From positions 1 through 64,000 of the forward strand of contig JAKFDI010000040.1 of NCBI GenBank assembly GCA_036676235.1: a stretch of DNA of 64,000 bases. The letters run 5' to 3'. The notes under the pieces were generated by a model. The model was given only the letters and a program-made list of their open reading frames with translations, was not told the DNA's origin and did no database searches. The stretch comes from JAKFDI01 sp036676235. GTDB lineage: Bacteria; Pseudomonadota; Gammaproteobacteria; Burkholderiales; Burkholderiaceae_C. Below are positions 1-7,226 of this stretch, piece by piece. Both the position numbers and the translations under genes were made by a program. Each line of letters starts with the position of its first letter. The stretch's first letter is position 1.

Positions 1-73
1 TGGCCGCAGCCTTCTTCGCCGGAGCCTTCTTCGCGGCCGCCTTCTTGGCCGGAGCCTTTTTCGCAGTTGCCAT
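1..73 (-). CDS. Histone H1-like AK-rich DNA-binding protein, N-terminal fragment
   Basis: Only the first 24 codons lie in the window; the gene runs off the left edge. The start is the ATG at 73, with the ribosome binding site aaggag about 8 bases upstream; a second ATG 5 bases earlier is followed at once by a stop. The visible protein is a run of Ala-Lys-Lys-Ala-Pro-type repeats (AKKAPAKKAAAKK). This is the signature of the lysine-, alanine- and proline-rich H1-like nucleoid proteins common in Burkholderiales, which bind DNA through their basic tails. It sits downstream of nrdB on the same strand, as in related genomes. The family call rests on composition only, because the rest of the protein is not visible. 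Confidence 0.8.
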   Translation of the reverse strand, partial: MATAKKAPAKKAAAKKAPAKKAAA

Positions 74-140
74 TACATTTCTCCTTGATCAAGTTGAGAA
101 ACACTGCCCGGCACCGGCTCGAGTCCGATGCCCAGCAGTT

Positions 141-189
141 ATTCACCGTCCGAAGGTCTGCCCGGGATGGGCGCCCCGGTACGGTGAAT
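141..189. repeat. Inverted repeat in the leader of the histone-like gene
   Basis: A perfect 9-bp inverted repeat (attcaccgt at 141-149, acggtgaat at 181-189) encloses a 31-base GC-rich spacer. It lies in the 288-bp gap between nrdB and the histone-like gene, so it would be in the 5' leader of the latter. It could be an RNA hairpin or a protein site; nothing in the sequence decides which. I see no gene in the gap. Confidence 0.4.
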
Positions 190-361
190 GGGGTTGCGAG
201 CCACGTGCGCCGCTTCTGTGTCGGTGCATCACGGCTCGCGAATCTTGATCTCTCACTTCAACGGGAACTGCAAGCTGCTCTTCAGCTGCCGGCAGCCGCA
301 GCATCTGCTGCAGCCTGAACAGAACAACAAGCCCTGCACACGCAAGACTTCACCGCCCTGT

Positions 362-1564
362 TCAGTCCCAAGACAGCGCGCCACCCGATTGGTACTCGAT
401 GACGCGCGTTTCAAAAAAGTTGCGCTCCTTCTTGAGATCGATCATTTCGCTCATCCAGGGGAACGGGTTTTCCTCGTTCGGGAAGAGCTCCTCCAGGCCG
501 ATCTGCGTGGCACGCCGGTTGGCGATGTAGCGCAGGTAGCCCTTGAACATGGATGCGTTCAGACCGAGCACGCCGCGCGGCATGGTGTCTTCGGCGTAGC
601 GGTACTCGAGCTCGACGGCCTTCATGAACAAGGCCTTGATCTCGGCCTTGAACTCTGAGGTCCAGAGCTGCGGGTTCTCGAGCTTGATCTGGTTGATGAG
701 GTCGATGCCGAAATTGCAGTGCATCGACTCGTCGCGCAGGATGTACTGGTACTGCTCGGCAGCGCCCGTCATCTTGTTCTGCCGGCCGAGCGCGAGGATC
801 TGCGTGAAGCCGACGTAGAAGAACAGGCCTTCCATCAGGCAGGCGAAGACGATCAGCGACTTGAGCAGCGTGCGGTCGTTCTCGGTCGTGCCGGTGACGA
901 AGTTGGGATCCATGATCGCGTCGATGAACGGGATCAGGAACTCGTCCTTCGCGCGAATCGATGCGACCTCGTGATAGGCGTTGAAGATCTCGCTTTCGTC
1001 CAGACCCAGCGACTCCACGATGTACTGGTAGGCGTGGGTGTGGATCGCCTCTTCGAAGGCCTGGCGCAGCAGGAACTGCCGGCACTCGGGCGCCGTGATG
1101 TGGCGGTAGGTGCCGAGCACGATGTTGTTGGCAGCCAGCGAATCGGCGGTGACGAAGAAGCCGAGGTTGCGCTTGATGAGGCGGCGCTCGTCTTCGGTCA
1201 GGCCGTTGGGATCTTTCCAGGTCGCGATGTCGCGCGACATGTTGATCTCTTGCGGCATCCAGTGGTTGGAGCAGGTGGCGAGGTACTTCTCCCACGCCCA
1301 CTTGTACTTGAACGGCACCAGCTGATTCACGTCAGTCTGGCCGTTGATGATTCGCTTGTCGGCGGCGTTGACGCGCCGTGCGGCGGCCGGTGCCTGCGCC
1401 TTGTCGCCTGACGCATTGCGTGCAAGCGATGCGACGGGGGCACTCGACTCGGCCATCACGGTGGCGAGTGCCGCAGACGGAAGGTCCGCACGCGCAAGAG
1501 AGGCTGGGCTCGGCGCGCGATTCGATTGCGATGTGGGGCTGACTTCTTCTTCCCAAACCAACAT
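362..1564 (-). CDS. nrdB: Ribonucleoside-diphosphate reductase, beta subunit (class Ia)
   Basis: This is the small subunit of aerobic ribonucleotide reductase. It carries the di-iron centre and tyrosyl radical used by NrdA to make deoxyribonucleotides in the cytoplasm. The iron ligands can be read by alignment with the E. coli protein: Asp141, Glu172, His175, Glu245, Glu279 and His282. Tyr179 sits four residues after His175, where the E. coli radical Tyr122 lies, so this is a tyrosyl-radical enzyme and not the class Ic form that lacks this Tyr. I chose the ATG at 1564 (MLVWEEEV, 400 residues) because gaggaag lies just upstream; an in-frame ATG 54 bases earlier lacks that support. The first 65 residues are low-complexity and probably a flexible tail. 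nrdA lies 237 bp upstream in the same direction. Confidence 0.96.
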   Translation of the reverse strand: MLVWEEEVSPTSQSNRAPSPASLARADLPSAALATVMAESSAPVASLARNASGDKAQAPAAARRVNAADKRIINGQTDVNQLVPFKYKWAWEKYLATCSNHWMPQEINMSRDIATWKDPNGLTEDERRLIKRNLGFFVTADSLAANNIVLGTYRHITAPECRQFLLRQAFEEAIHTHAYQYIVESLGLDESEIFNAYHEVASIRAKDEFLIPFIDAIMDPNFVTGTTENDRTLLKSLIVFACLMEGLFFYVGFTQILALGRQNKMTGAAEQYQYILRDESMHCNFGIDLINQIKLENPQLWTSEFKAEIKALFMKAVELEYRYAEDTMPRGVLGLNASMFKGYLRYIANRRATQIGLEELFPNEENPFPWMSEMIDLKKERNFFETRVIEYQSGGALSWD

Positions 1565-1719
1565 GGTTTTCACTTCCTCTTCGCTGCGAATTATCTGAGT
1601 GTTGCGTGCCAGCACCAAGCACTTCTTGACATCAGAGCGAGTTCGCGGTTGTTCGTTGTTGCTCTATTGCATCGACACCGTCATCGGCATCGATCGCAAC
1701 GAAGCGCGCAGACAAGAAC

Positions 1720-1755
1720 GCGATGCGCATGAGCTTCATTGCTCACTCGCATCGC
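1720..1755. repeat. Hairpin in the nrdA-nrdB intergenic region
   Basis: The 237-bp gap between nrdA and nrdB (1565-1801) holds no gene. It contains an inverted repeat, gcgatgcg (1720-1727) with cgcatcgc (1748-1755), and inside it a second short stem, gagc/gctc, around a six-base loop, giving a two-tier hairpin. Either strand could form it. There is no T-run after it, so it does not look like an intrinsic terminator. It may be a processing or attenuation structure between the two genes. Confidence 0.4.
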
Positions 1756-1801
1756 GCGCTTCATTTCACTGACAGCTCTCGCGTCGTCGACACGCTTCGT
1801 G

Positions 1802-4696
1802 TCACTGACAAGCTTCGCAATCGGGATCGTCGATCGCGCAGAACTTCATGTCGGTCGCAGGCTCGCTGCTGGCCGCATCGAGTTGTGCCTTCGCGGCAGC
1901 CGCCACGGCATCGACGCCGTTCACGCCGCCGCCGCTGGACACCGAGTTCATCTTGCCGGCCTTCACCGTCGACTTCTCGGCATGCGTGGCGCCGATGGTG
2001 CGCAGGTAGTAGGTGGTCTTCAGGCCGCGCGTCCACGCGAGCTTGTAGGTCTCGTCGAGCTTCTTGCCCGAGGCGCCGGCGATGTAGATGTTCAGGCTCT
2101 GCGCCTGGTCGATCCACTTCTGGCGGCGCGCCGCGGCTTCGACCAGCCACTCGGTGCCGATCTCGAAGGCCGTGCCGTACAGGTCTTTCAGATCCTCGGG
2201 CACGCGGTCGATGCGGCGCAGCGAGCCGTCGAAGTGCTTGAGGTCCATCACCATCACGTCGTCCCACAGGCCGAGCTTCTTCAGGTCGCGCACGAGGTAC
2301 TGGTTGATGACGGTGAACTCGCCCGACAGGTTCGACTTGACCGACAGGTTGCCGAACGACGGCTCGATCGAGGCGCTGACGCCGACGATGTTGGAGATCG
2401 TGGCCGTGGGCGCGATGGCCACGCAGTTGGAGTTGCGCATGCCGTGTTCGGCGATGCGCGCACGCAGCGCGTTCCAGTCGAGCGTGGCGCTGCGGTCGAC
2501 TTCGACGTAGCCGCCGCGCTGCTCGGCCAGCAGGTCGAGCGAGTCGAGCGGGAGGATGCCGCGGTCCCACAACGAACCGCGGTAGCTGGAGTAGCGCCCG
2601 CGCTCGGCGGCGAGTTCGGTCGATGCCCAGTAGGCGTGGTAGCACACCGCTTCCATCGATCGGTCGGCAAAGTCGACGGCGGCTTGCGAGGCGTAGGGCA
2701 CGCGCAGTTCATGCAGCGCATCCTGGAAGCCCATGATCCCGAGACCCACCGGGCGATGACGCAGATTCGAATCGCGCGCCTTCTTGACGGCGTAGTAATT
2801 GATGTCGATCACGTTGTCGAGCATGCGCATCGCGGTGGCGACGGTCTTCTTCAGCTTCACCTGATCGATCTCGCCGTTCGTGACGTGCTGCGCGAGATTC
2901 ACCGAGCCTAGGTTGCACACCGCGATCTCGTTCTCGTTGGTGTTGAGCGTGATCTCGGTGCACAGGTTGCTGGAATGCACCACGCCCACGTGCTGCTGCG
3001 GCGAGCGCACGTTGCAGGCGTCCTTGAAGGTGATCCAGGGATGGCCGGTCTCGAACAGCATCGAGAGCATCTTGCGCCACAGGTCGCGCGCCGGAATCTT
3101 CTTGAAGAGCTTGATCTCGCCGCGCTCGACCTTGGCTTCGTAGGCGGTGTAGGCCTCCTCGAACGCGCGCCCGAACTTGTCGTGCAGATCAGGGCAGTTG
3201 GAGGGTGAGAACAGCGTCCACTGACCGCCGTCCATCACACGCTTCATGAACAGGTCGGGCACCCAGTTCGCGGTGTTCATGTCGTGCGTGCGGCGGCGGT
3301 CGTCGCCGGTGTTCTTGCGCAGTTCCAGGAACTCCTCGATGTCGAGGTGCCAGGTTTCCAGGTAGGCGCACACCGCGCCCTTGCGCTTGCCGCCCTGGTT
3401 CACGGCCACGGCCGTGTCGTTCACCACCTTCAGGAACGGCACCACGCCCTGGCTCTTGCCGTTGGTGCCCTTGATGTAGGAGCCGAGCGCGCGCACGTTG
3501 GTCCAGTCATTGCCGAGGCCCCCGGCGAACTTGGACAGCAGCGCGTTTTCCTTCAGCGCCTCGTAGATGCCGTCGAGGTCGTCGGACACGGTCGTGAGGT
3601 AGCAGCTCGACAGCTGCGAGCGGCGCGTGCCGGAGTTGAACAGTGTCGGCGTCGAGCTCATGAAGTCGAAGGTCGACAGCACGTCGTAGAACTCGATGGC
3701 GCGTGCTTCACGGTCGATCTCGCCCAGCGCCAGCCCCATGGCCACGCGCATGTAGAACGCCTGCGGCAGTTCGATGCGCTGCTCGTCGATGTGCAGGAAG
3801 TAGCGGTCGTACAGGGTCTGCAGGCCGAGGTAGTCGAACTGCAGATCGCGGTCGGCCTTGAGCGCCGCGCCGAGGCGGGCCAGGTCGTACTGCATCAGCT
3901 TCTCGTCGAGCAGCTCGGCCTGCACGCCCTTCTTGATGAAGGTCGGGAAGTACTCGGCGTAGCCGGCGTGCATGTCGGCATGCAGCAGCTCCTCGCCAAG
4001 AATTTCCTTGCGGATCGTGTGCAGCAGCAGCCGCGCGGTGGCGCGCGAATAGCCGGGATCTTTCTCGATCAGCGTGCGCGCGGCGAGGATGGAGGCCTTG
4101 TGCACCTCGTCGATGGCCACGCCGTCATACAGGTTGCGCTTGGTTTCGGCGAGGATGGGCTCGGGGCGCACATCGGCACCGAGGCCGGCGCAGGCGGATT
4201 CGATGATGGTCTGCAGACGCTGCAGGTCCAGCGGCACACGCTGGCCGCGGTCGACCACGTGCAGTGCGGGCTCGGCCGCCGCTGCCGGCTTCACCTGGCG
4301 CGAACGTTCCTGCGAACGGCGCTCGCGGTAGAGCACGTAGGCGCGTGCCACTTCGTGGTGGCCTCCGCGCATCAGGCCCAGCTCGACGTGGTCCTGCACG
4401 TCCTCGATGTGAAAGGTGCCGCCGCCCGGGCGCGAACGCAGCAGCGCGCGCACCACCGTCTCGGTCAGGCCGTCGACCGTTTCACGCACGCTCGCCGACG
4501 CCGCACCTTGCGTGCCGTGCACCGCCAGAAAGGCCTTCATCAGCGCGACGGCGATCTTGTTCGGCTCGAACGACACGACCGCGCCGTTGCGGCGAATGAT
4601 CTGGTAGCCCTGGTAGGCGCTGGCGGCGGCACCGCCAAGGGCGGTGACGGTGGGTACGGCGACGGGTTCGGTAGCGCGCGTGGTGACTGTTTGCAT
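1802..4696 (-). CDS. nrdA: Ribonucleoside-diphosphate reductase, alpha subunit, with two ATP-cone domains
   Basis: This is the catalytic large subunit of class Ia ribonucleotide reductase, partner of NrdB. At 964 residues it is about 200 longer than E. coli NrdA. The extra length is an additional N-terminal ATP-cone (about 31-125) placed before the usual one (about 145-235), as in Pseudomonas NrdA; these domains bind ATP/dATP and set overall activity. Active-site residues are present: Cys365 and Cys594 (redox pair), and Asn577, Cys579 and Glu581 in the motif SNLCTE. The protein ends with a Cys-X2-Cys tail (DCEACQ), the swinging thiol pair reduced by thioredoxin or glutaredoxin. The start is the ATG at 4696 with aagga upstream. 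The upstream region carries NrdR-box-like and DnaA-box-like sites, listed separately. Confidence 0.97.
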   Translation of the reverse strand: MQTVTTRATEPVAVPTVTALGGAAASAYQGYQIIRRNGAVVSFEPNKIAVALMKAFLAVHGTQGAASASVRETVDGLTETVVRALLRSRPGGGTFHIEDVQDHVELGLMRGGHHEVARAYVLYRERRSQERSRQVKPAAAAEPALHVVDRGQRVPLDLQRLQTIIESACAGLGADVRPEPILAETKRNLYDGVAIDEVHKASILAARTLIEKDPGYSRATARLLLHTIRKEILGEELLHADMHAGYAEYFPTFIKKGVQAELLDEKLMQYDLARLGAALKADRDLQFDYLGLQTLYDRYFLHIDEQRIELPQAFYMRVAMGLALGEIDREARAIEFYDVLSTFDFMSSTPTLFNSGTRRSQLSSCYLTTVSDDLDGIYEALKENALLSKFAGGLGNDWTNVRALGSYIKGTNGKSQGVVPFLKVVNDTAVAVNQGGKRKGAVCAYLETWHLDIEEFLELRKNTGDDRRRTHDMNTANWVPDLFMKRVMDGGQWTLFSPSNCPDLHDKFGRAFEEAYTAYEAKVERGEIKLFKKIPARDLWRKMLSMLFETGHPWITFKDACNVRSPQQHVGVVHSSNLCTEITLNTNENEIAVCNLGSVNLAQHVTNGEIDQVKLKKTVATAMRMLDNVIDINYYAVKKARDSNLRHRPVGLGIMGFQDALHELRVPYASQAAVDFADRSMEAVCYHAYWASTELAAERGRYSSYRGSLWDRGILPLDSLDLLAEQRGGYVEVDRSATLDWNALRARIAEHGMRNSNCVAIAPTATISNIVGVSASIEPSFGNLSVKSNLSGEFTVINQYLVRDLKKLGLWDDVMVMDLKHFDGSLRRIDRVPEDLKDLYGTAFEIGTEWLVEAAARRQKWIDQAQSLNIYIAGASGKKLDETYKLAWTRGLKTTYYLRTIGATHAEKSTVKAGKMNSVSSGGGVNGVDAVAAAAKAQLDAASSEPATDMKFCAIDDPDCEACQ

Positions 4697-4774
4697 GAGT
4701 GTCCTTGGTGAAGAGGTTCAAGGCGCGGCGCCATCAATGCGGGGTGTGCAAAGCGCGCGGCCGGGCCGGCAGTT

Positions 4775-4810
4775 GTGTGGACAAGCGTGTGGAGAAACGT
4801 GTGGAAAAGC
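4775..4810 (-). promoter_or_regulatory. Three DnaA-box-like repeats, 12-bp period
   Basis: Three adjacent 12-bp units start at 4775, 4787 and 4799. Read on the nrdA strand they contain ttttccaca, ttctccaca and ttgtccaca. The first fits the DnaA-box consensus TTWTNCACA and the other two differ at one position. They lie 80-115 bp upstream of the nrdA start, between it and the NrdR-like pair. In E. coli the nrdAB promoter is known to be bound by DnaA; that it happens here is inference. Confidence 0.45.
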
Positions 4811-4844
4811 GGTGCAGTGCCGGTGGACGGCCGCCGGGCGGCAG

Positions 4845-4892
4845 ACACTACATCTAGGGCTTTGGCAGCACTTGGAACACTAGCGGTAGCGT
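4845..4892 (-). promoter_or_regulatory. Putative NrdR box pair upstream of nrdA
   Basis: Two 16-bp sites, acactacatctagggc (4845-4860) and acactagcggtagcgt (4877-4892), each match the NrdR consensus ACACTATATATTGTGT at 11 of 16 positions. Their starts are 32 bp apart, which is three helical turns and the usual NrdR spacing. NrdR represses ribonucleotide reductase genes when dATP is plentiful. The second site overlaps a separate 8-bp inverted repeat (ggtagcgt 4885-4892, acgctacc 4905-4912). The rest of the 348-bp gap from 4697 to 5044 holds no gene. Confidence 0.6.
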
Positions 4893-5044
4893 ACCGCATG
4901 CGTGACGCTACCGATAGGCGTTGACGCCGCACATAAGGGAAATCTCGGGCAGATTTCGTCTGCGAGCGAGAACGTGCTAGGCCGCGCAGCAGCGCAAACG
5001 GCTCGTCCGATTCACGCTGGCGGCACGCCGCGGCGTGCGATTTT

Positions 5045-5650
5045 TCACGCCGGCAACGGCGGGAATGCGGCCTCGGGCCAGCCGAGCGCACGCTGCAGCG
5101 CGGCCCAGTCGAAACCGCTGCCGGGATCGCGCTTGCGGCCCGGCGCGATGTGCTCGTGGCCGGCCACGGCCGTCACCGGATAGCGCCGCGCGAGGGCCTG
5201 CAGCAGCGGCACGAGCACGTCCATCTGCGCCGGCTCGAAGCGCTCGCCTTCCAGCCCTTCGAGCTCGATGCCCACCGAGTAGTCGTTGCAGTTGTCCTGC
5301 CCGCGCCACGACGACGCGCCGGCATGCCACGCCCGCTCGTCGCATGAGACGAACTGCAGCAGTTCGCCGTTGCGCCGGATCACGAAATGCGCCGACACCT
5401 CGGAGCCGCGGATCTGCTGGTAATAGGGATGCGCATCCCAATCGAGCCGGTTGGTGAAGAGGCGCTCGATCGCATCGCCGCCGTACTCGCCCGGCGGAAG
5501 GCTGATGGAATGGACGACCGCCAGCGACACCTCGGTGCCCGGCGGCCGCGGCCCGAAGTTGGGTGAATCGCAGCGCCGCGCGGCGCGGCACCAACCGCCG
5601 CCCCAGCGCGCGAAGGGATCAGCTGCCGCGCTCGCCATCGAGGCCGACAT
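5045..5650 (-). CDS. ampD: 1,6-anhydro-N-acetylmuramyl-L-alanine amidase
   Basis: This is a cytoplasmic zinc amidase of peptidoglycan recycling. It cuts the stem peptide from 1,6-anhydro-MurNAc peptides and thereby keeps the AmpR inducer of beta-lactamase low. The Amidase_2 fold is clear: a metal His in VVHSISLP near residue 47, the catalytic Glu in YSVGIELEG, and the second His and Asp in HEHIAPGRKRDPG. There is no signal peptide, as expected for AmpD. The start overlaps the end of pilR by 32 bases on the same strand, which suggests translational coupling; a second in-frame ATG at 5638 is equally possible. Length (about 201 residues) fits the family. Confidence 0.93.
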   Translation of the reverse strand: MSASMASAAADPFARWGGGWCRAARRCDSPNFGPRPPGTEVSLAVVHSISLPPGEYGGDAIERLFTNRLDWDAHPYYQQIRGSEVSAHFVIRRNGELLQFVSCDERAWHAGASSWRGQDNCNDYSVGIELEGLEGERFEPAQMDVLVPLLQALARRYPVTAVAGHEHIAPGRKRDPGSGFDWAALQRALGWPEAAFPPLPA

Positions 5651-7202
5651 CGTGGCCGCCGACGCTCACGTTCAGGCGCGCCATGCGGTAGCGCATCTGC
5701 CGCAGCGACAAGCCGAGGCTCGCACCCGCGGCCGTGCGGTTGAAGCGGTGCTGCTCGAGCGCGCGCAGCAGGATGTCGCGCTCCACCTCGTCGAGATAGG
5801 CCTCGATGTCGTGCGGCAGCGGCGCCAGCACTGCCGGCGCAGGGGGCGGCGGCAGCGGCGCCACGAGCGCAGGGTCGATGCGCGTGTTCTGTGTGATGAG
5901 ATCGAGTTCCTGCGCCGCGCTGTCGGTGAACACGGTTTCGGGCAGGCCGAGATCGAACACGCCGATCGCGTCTCCGCCCGACAACGCCACCGCGCGGTGC
6001 AGCAGGTTCTCGAGCTCGCGCACGTTGCCGGGGAATTCATAGCGCGCCAGATGCACCAGCGCGTCTCGCGTGAGGTGCGGCGGCGGCGACATGTTCACGT
6101 CGCGGGCAATGCGCTCCAGCACCCGTTCGCTGATCTCGGCCAGGTCCTCGATGCGCTCGCGCAGCGGCGGCACGCGGATCTGGATCACGTTGAGCCGGTA
6201 ATAAAGATCCTGGCGAAAGCGTCCGGCCACCACCTCGGCCGCCAGATCCTTGTGCGTGGCGCTGAGCAACCGCACGTTGACCGTCTGCTCGACCACCGCG
6301 CCCACCGGCCGCACACAGCGTTCCTGCACGGCGCGCAGCAGCTTGGACTGCATCGACAGCGGCAGGTCGCCGATCTCGTCGAGAAAGAGCGTGCCGCCAT
6401 CGGCGGCCTGAAAGAAGCCCTCGCGGTCTTCCGCGGCGCCGGTAAAGGCGCCCTTGCGATAGCCGAAGAACTCGGCTTCGAGCAATTGCTCGGGAATGGC
6501 GCTGCAGTTCACCGGCACGAAGGGCTGGCTGGCGCGCGGGCTCACCTCGTGGATGGCGCGCGCAACCAGTTCCTTGCCCGTGCCCGACTCGCCGAACACC
6601 AGCACCGGCGCCATGCTGCGCCCCACCTTGTCGACCAGCGCGCGCACCTGCTGCATCGGCGGCGACTGGCCGGCCATGCGGCCGAGCGCCACGCTGGCGG
6701 GTGCGGCCGGAGGCGGTGCCGGCGTGCGCGATGGCCGCGGCGCACTTTCCACGAAACCGGCCTCGCCGGAGGCGGACTCGTGTTCCGACGGCAGGCTCGA
6801 CGGCACCATCGTCGGCACGGTCGAGACCGAGCGCCCGAGAGCCGAGGCCACCACCGCGCGGAACTGCTTCAGGTCGACCGGCTTGGTGAGGTAGTCGTAG
6901 GCGCCCGCCTTCAGCGCCTCGACCGCGTTCTCGGCCGAGCCGTAGGCGGTGATGACGATGGCGCGCTCGCGCCGGCCCGCTTCTTCGAGGTGGCGCAGCA
7001 GATCGAGCCCGGTACCGTCGGGCAGCCGCATGTCGGTGATGACGGCGCTGTAGACGCGGTCCTTGATGTGCAGCAGCGCATCCTCGACAGTGGCCGCGGT
7101 CTCGACGTCGTAGCCCTCGCGCAGCAGGGTCAGCTCGTACAGCGTGCGCAGGTCGGGTTCGTCGTCGACGACGAGCAGGCTGAAATGCGAGGGAGAGGAC
7201 AT
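5619..7202 (-). CDS. pilR: NtrC-family response regulator of type IV pili
   Basis: This is a sigma-54-dependent activator, the partner of PilS, which in Pseudomonas and relatives turns on pilin transcription. The order is a receiver domain (Asp57 as phosphate acceptor, Lys107), a Pro/Ala-rich linker (about 125-170), an AAA+ domain with Walker A GESGTGKE (204-211) and the sigma-54 contact loop GAFTGA (251-256), then a Fis-type helix-turn-helix at the C-terminus. Length (527) is normal for PilR. It starts 24 bp after pilS on the same strand and overlaps ampD. The pilR name rests on the PilS-like partner and on the conserved order in Burkholderiales. Confidence 0.92.
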   Translation of the reverse strand: MSSPSHFSLLVVDDEPDLRTLYELTLLREGYDVETAATVEDALLHIKDRVYSAVITDMRLPDGTGLDLLRHLEEAGRRERAIVITAYGSAENAVEALKAGAYDYLTKPVDLKQFRAVVASALGRSVSTVPTMVPSSLPSEHESASGEAGFVESAPRPSRTPAPPPAAPASVALGRMAGQSPPMQQVRALVDKVGRSMAPVLVFGESGTGKELVARAIHEVSPRASQPFVPVNCSAIPEQLLEAEFFGYRKGAFTGAAEDREGFFQAADGGTLFLDEIGDLPLSMQSKLLRAVQERCVRPVGAVVEQTVNVRLLSATHKDLAAEVVAGRFRQDLYYRLNVIQIRVPPLRERIEDLAEISERVLERIARDVNMSPPPHLTRDALVHLARYEFPGNVRELENLLHRAVALSGGDAIGVFDLGLPETVFTDSAAQELDLITQNTRIDPALVAPLPPPPAPAVLAPLPHDIEAYLDEVERDILLRALEQHRFNRTAAGASLGLSLRQMRYRMARLNVSVGGHDVGLDGERGS

Positions 7203-7226
7203 CGTGCGCGTCGGGCTCGGGTGGGG

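Noticed and set aside
362..1564. Class Ic (manganese/iron, Tyr-less) reductase
   Set aside because: Tyr179 is present where the class Ia radical Tyr lies, so the unusual class is not supported.
3284..4711. 475-codon open frame antisense to nrdA
   Set aside because: It has no family motifs, has shadow composition (His/Arg/Val-rich) and lies wholly over a clear nrdA; high GC produces such frames.
4775..4810. Replication origin because of the DnaA-like boxes
   Set aside because: There is no dnaA, dnaN, parAB or AT-rich unwinding region nearby; regulation of nrdA is the simpler reading.
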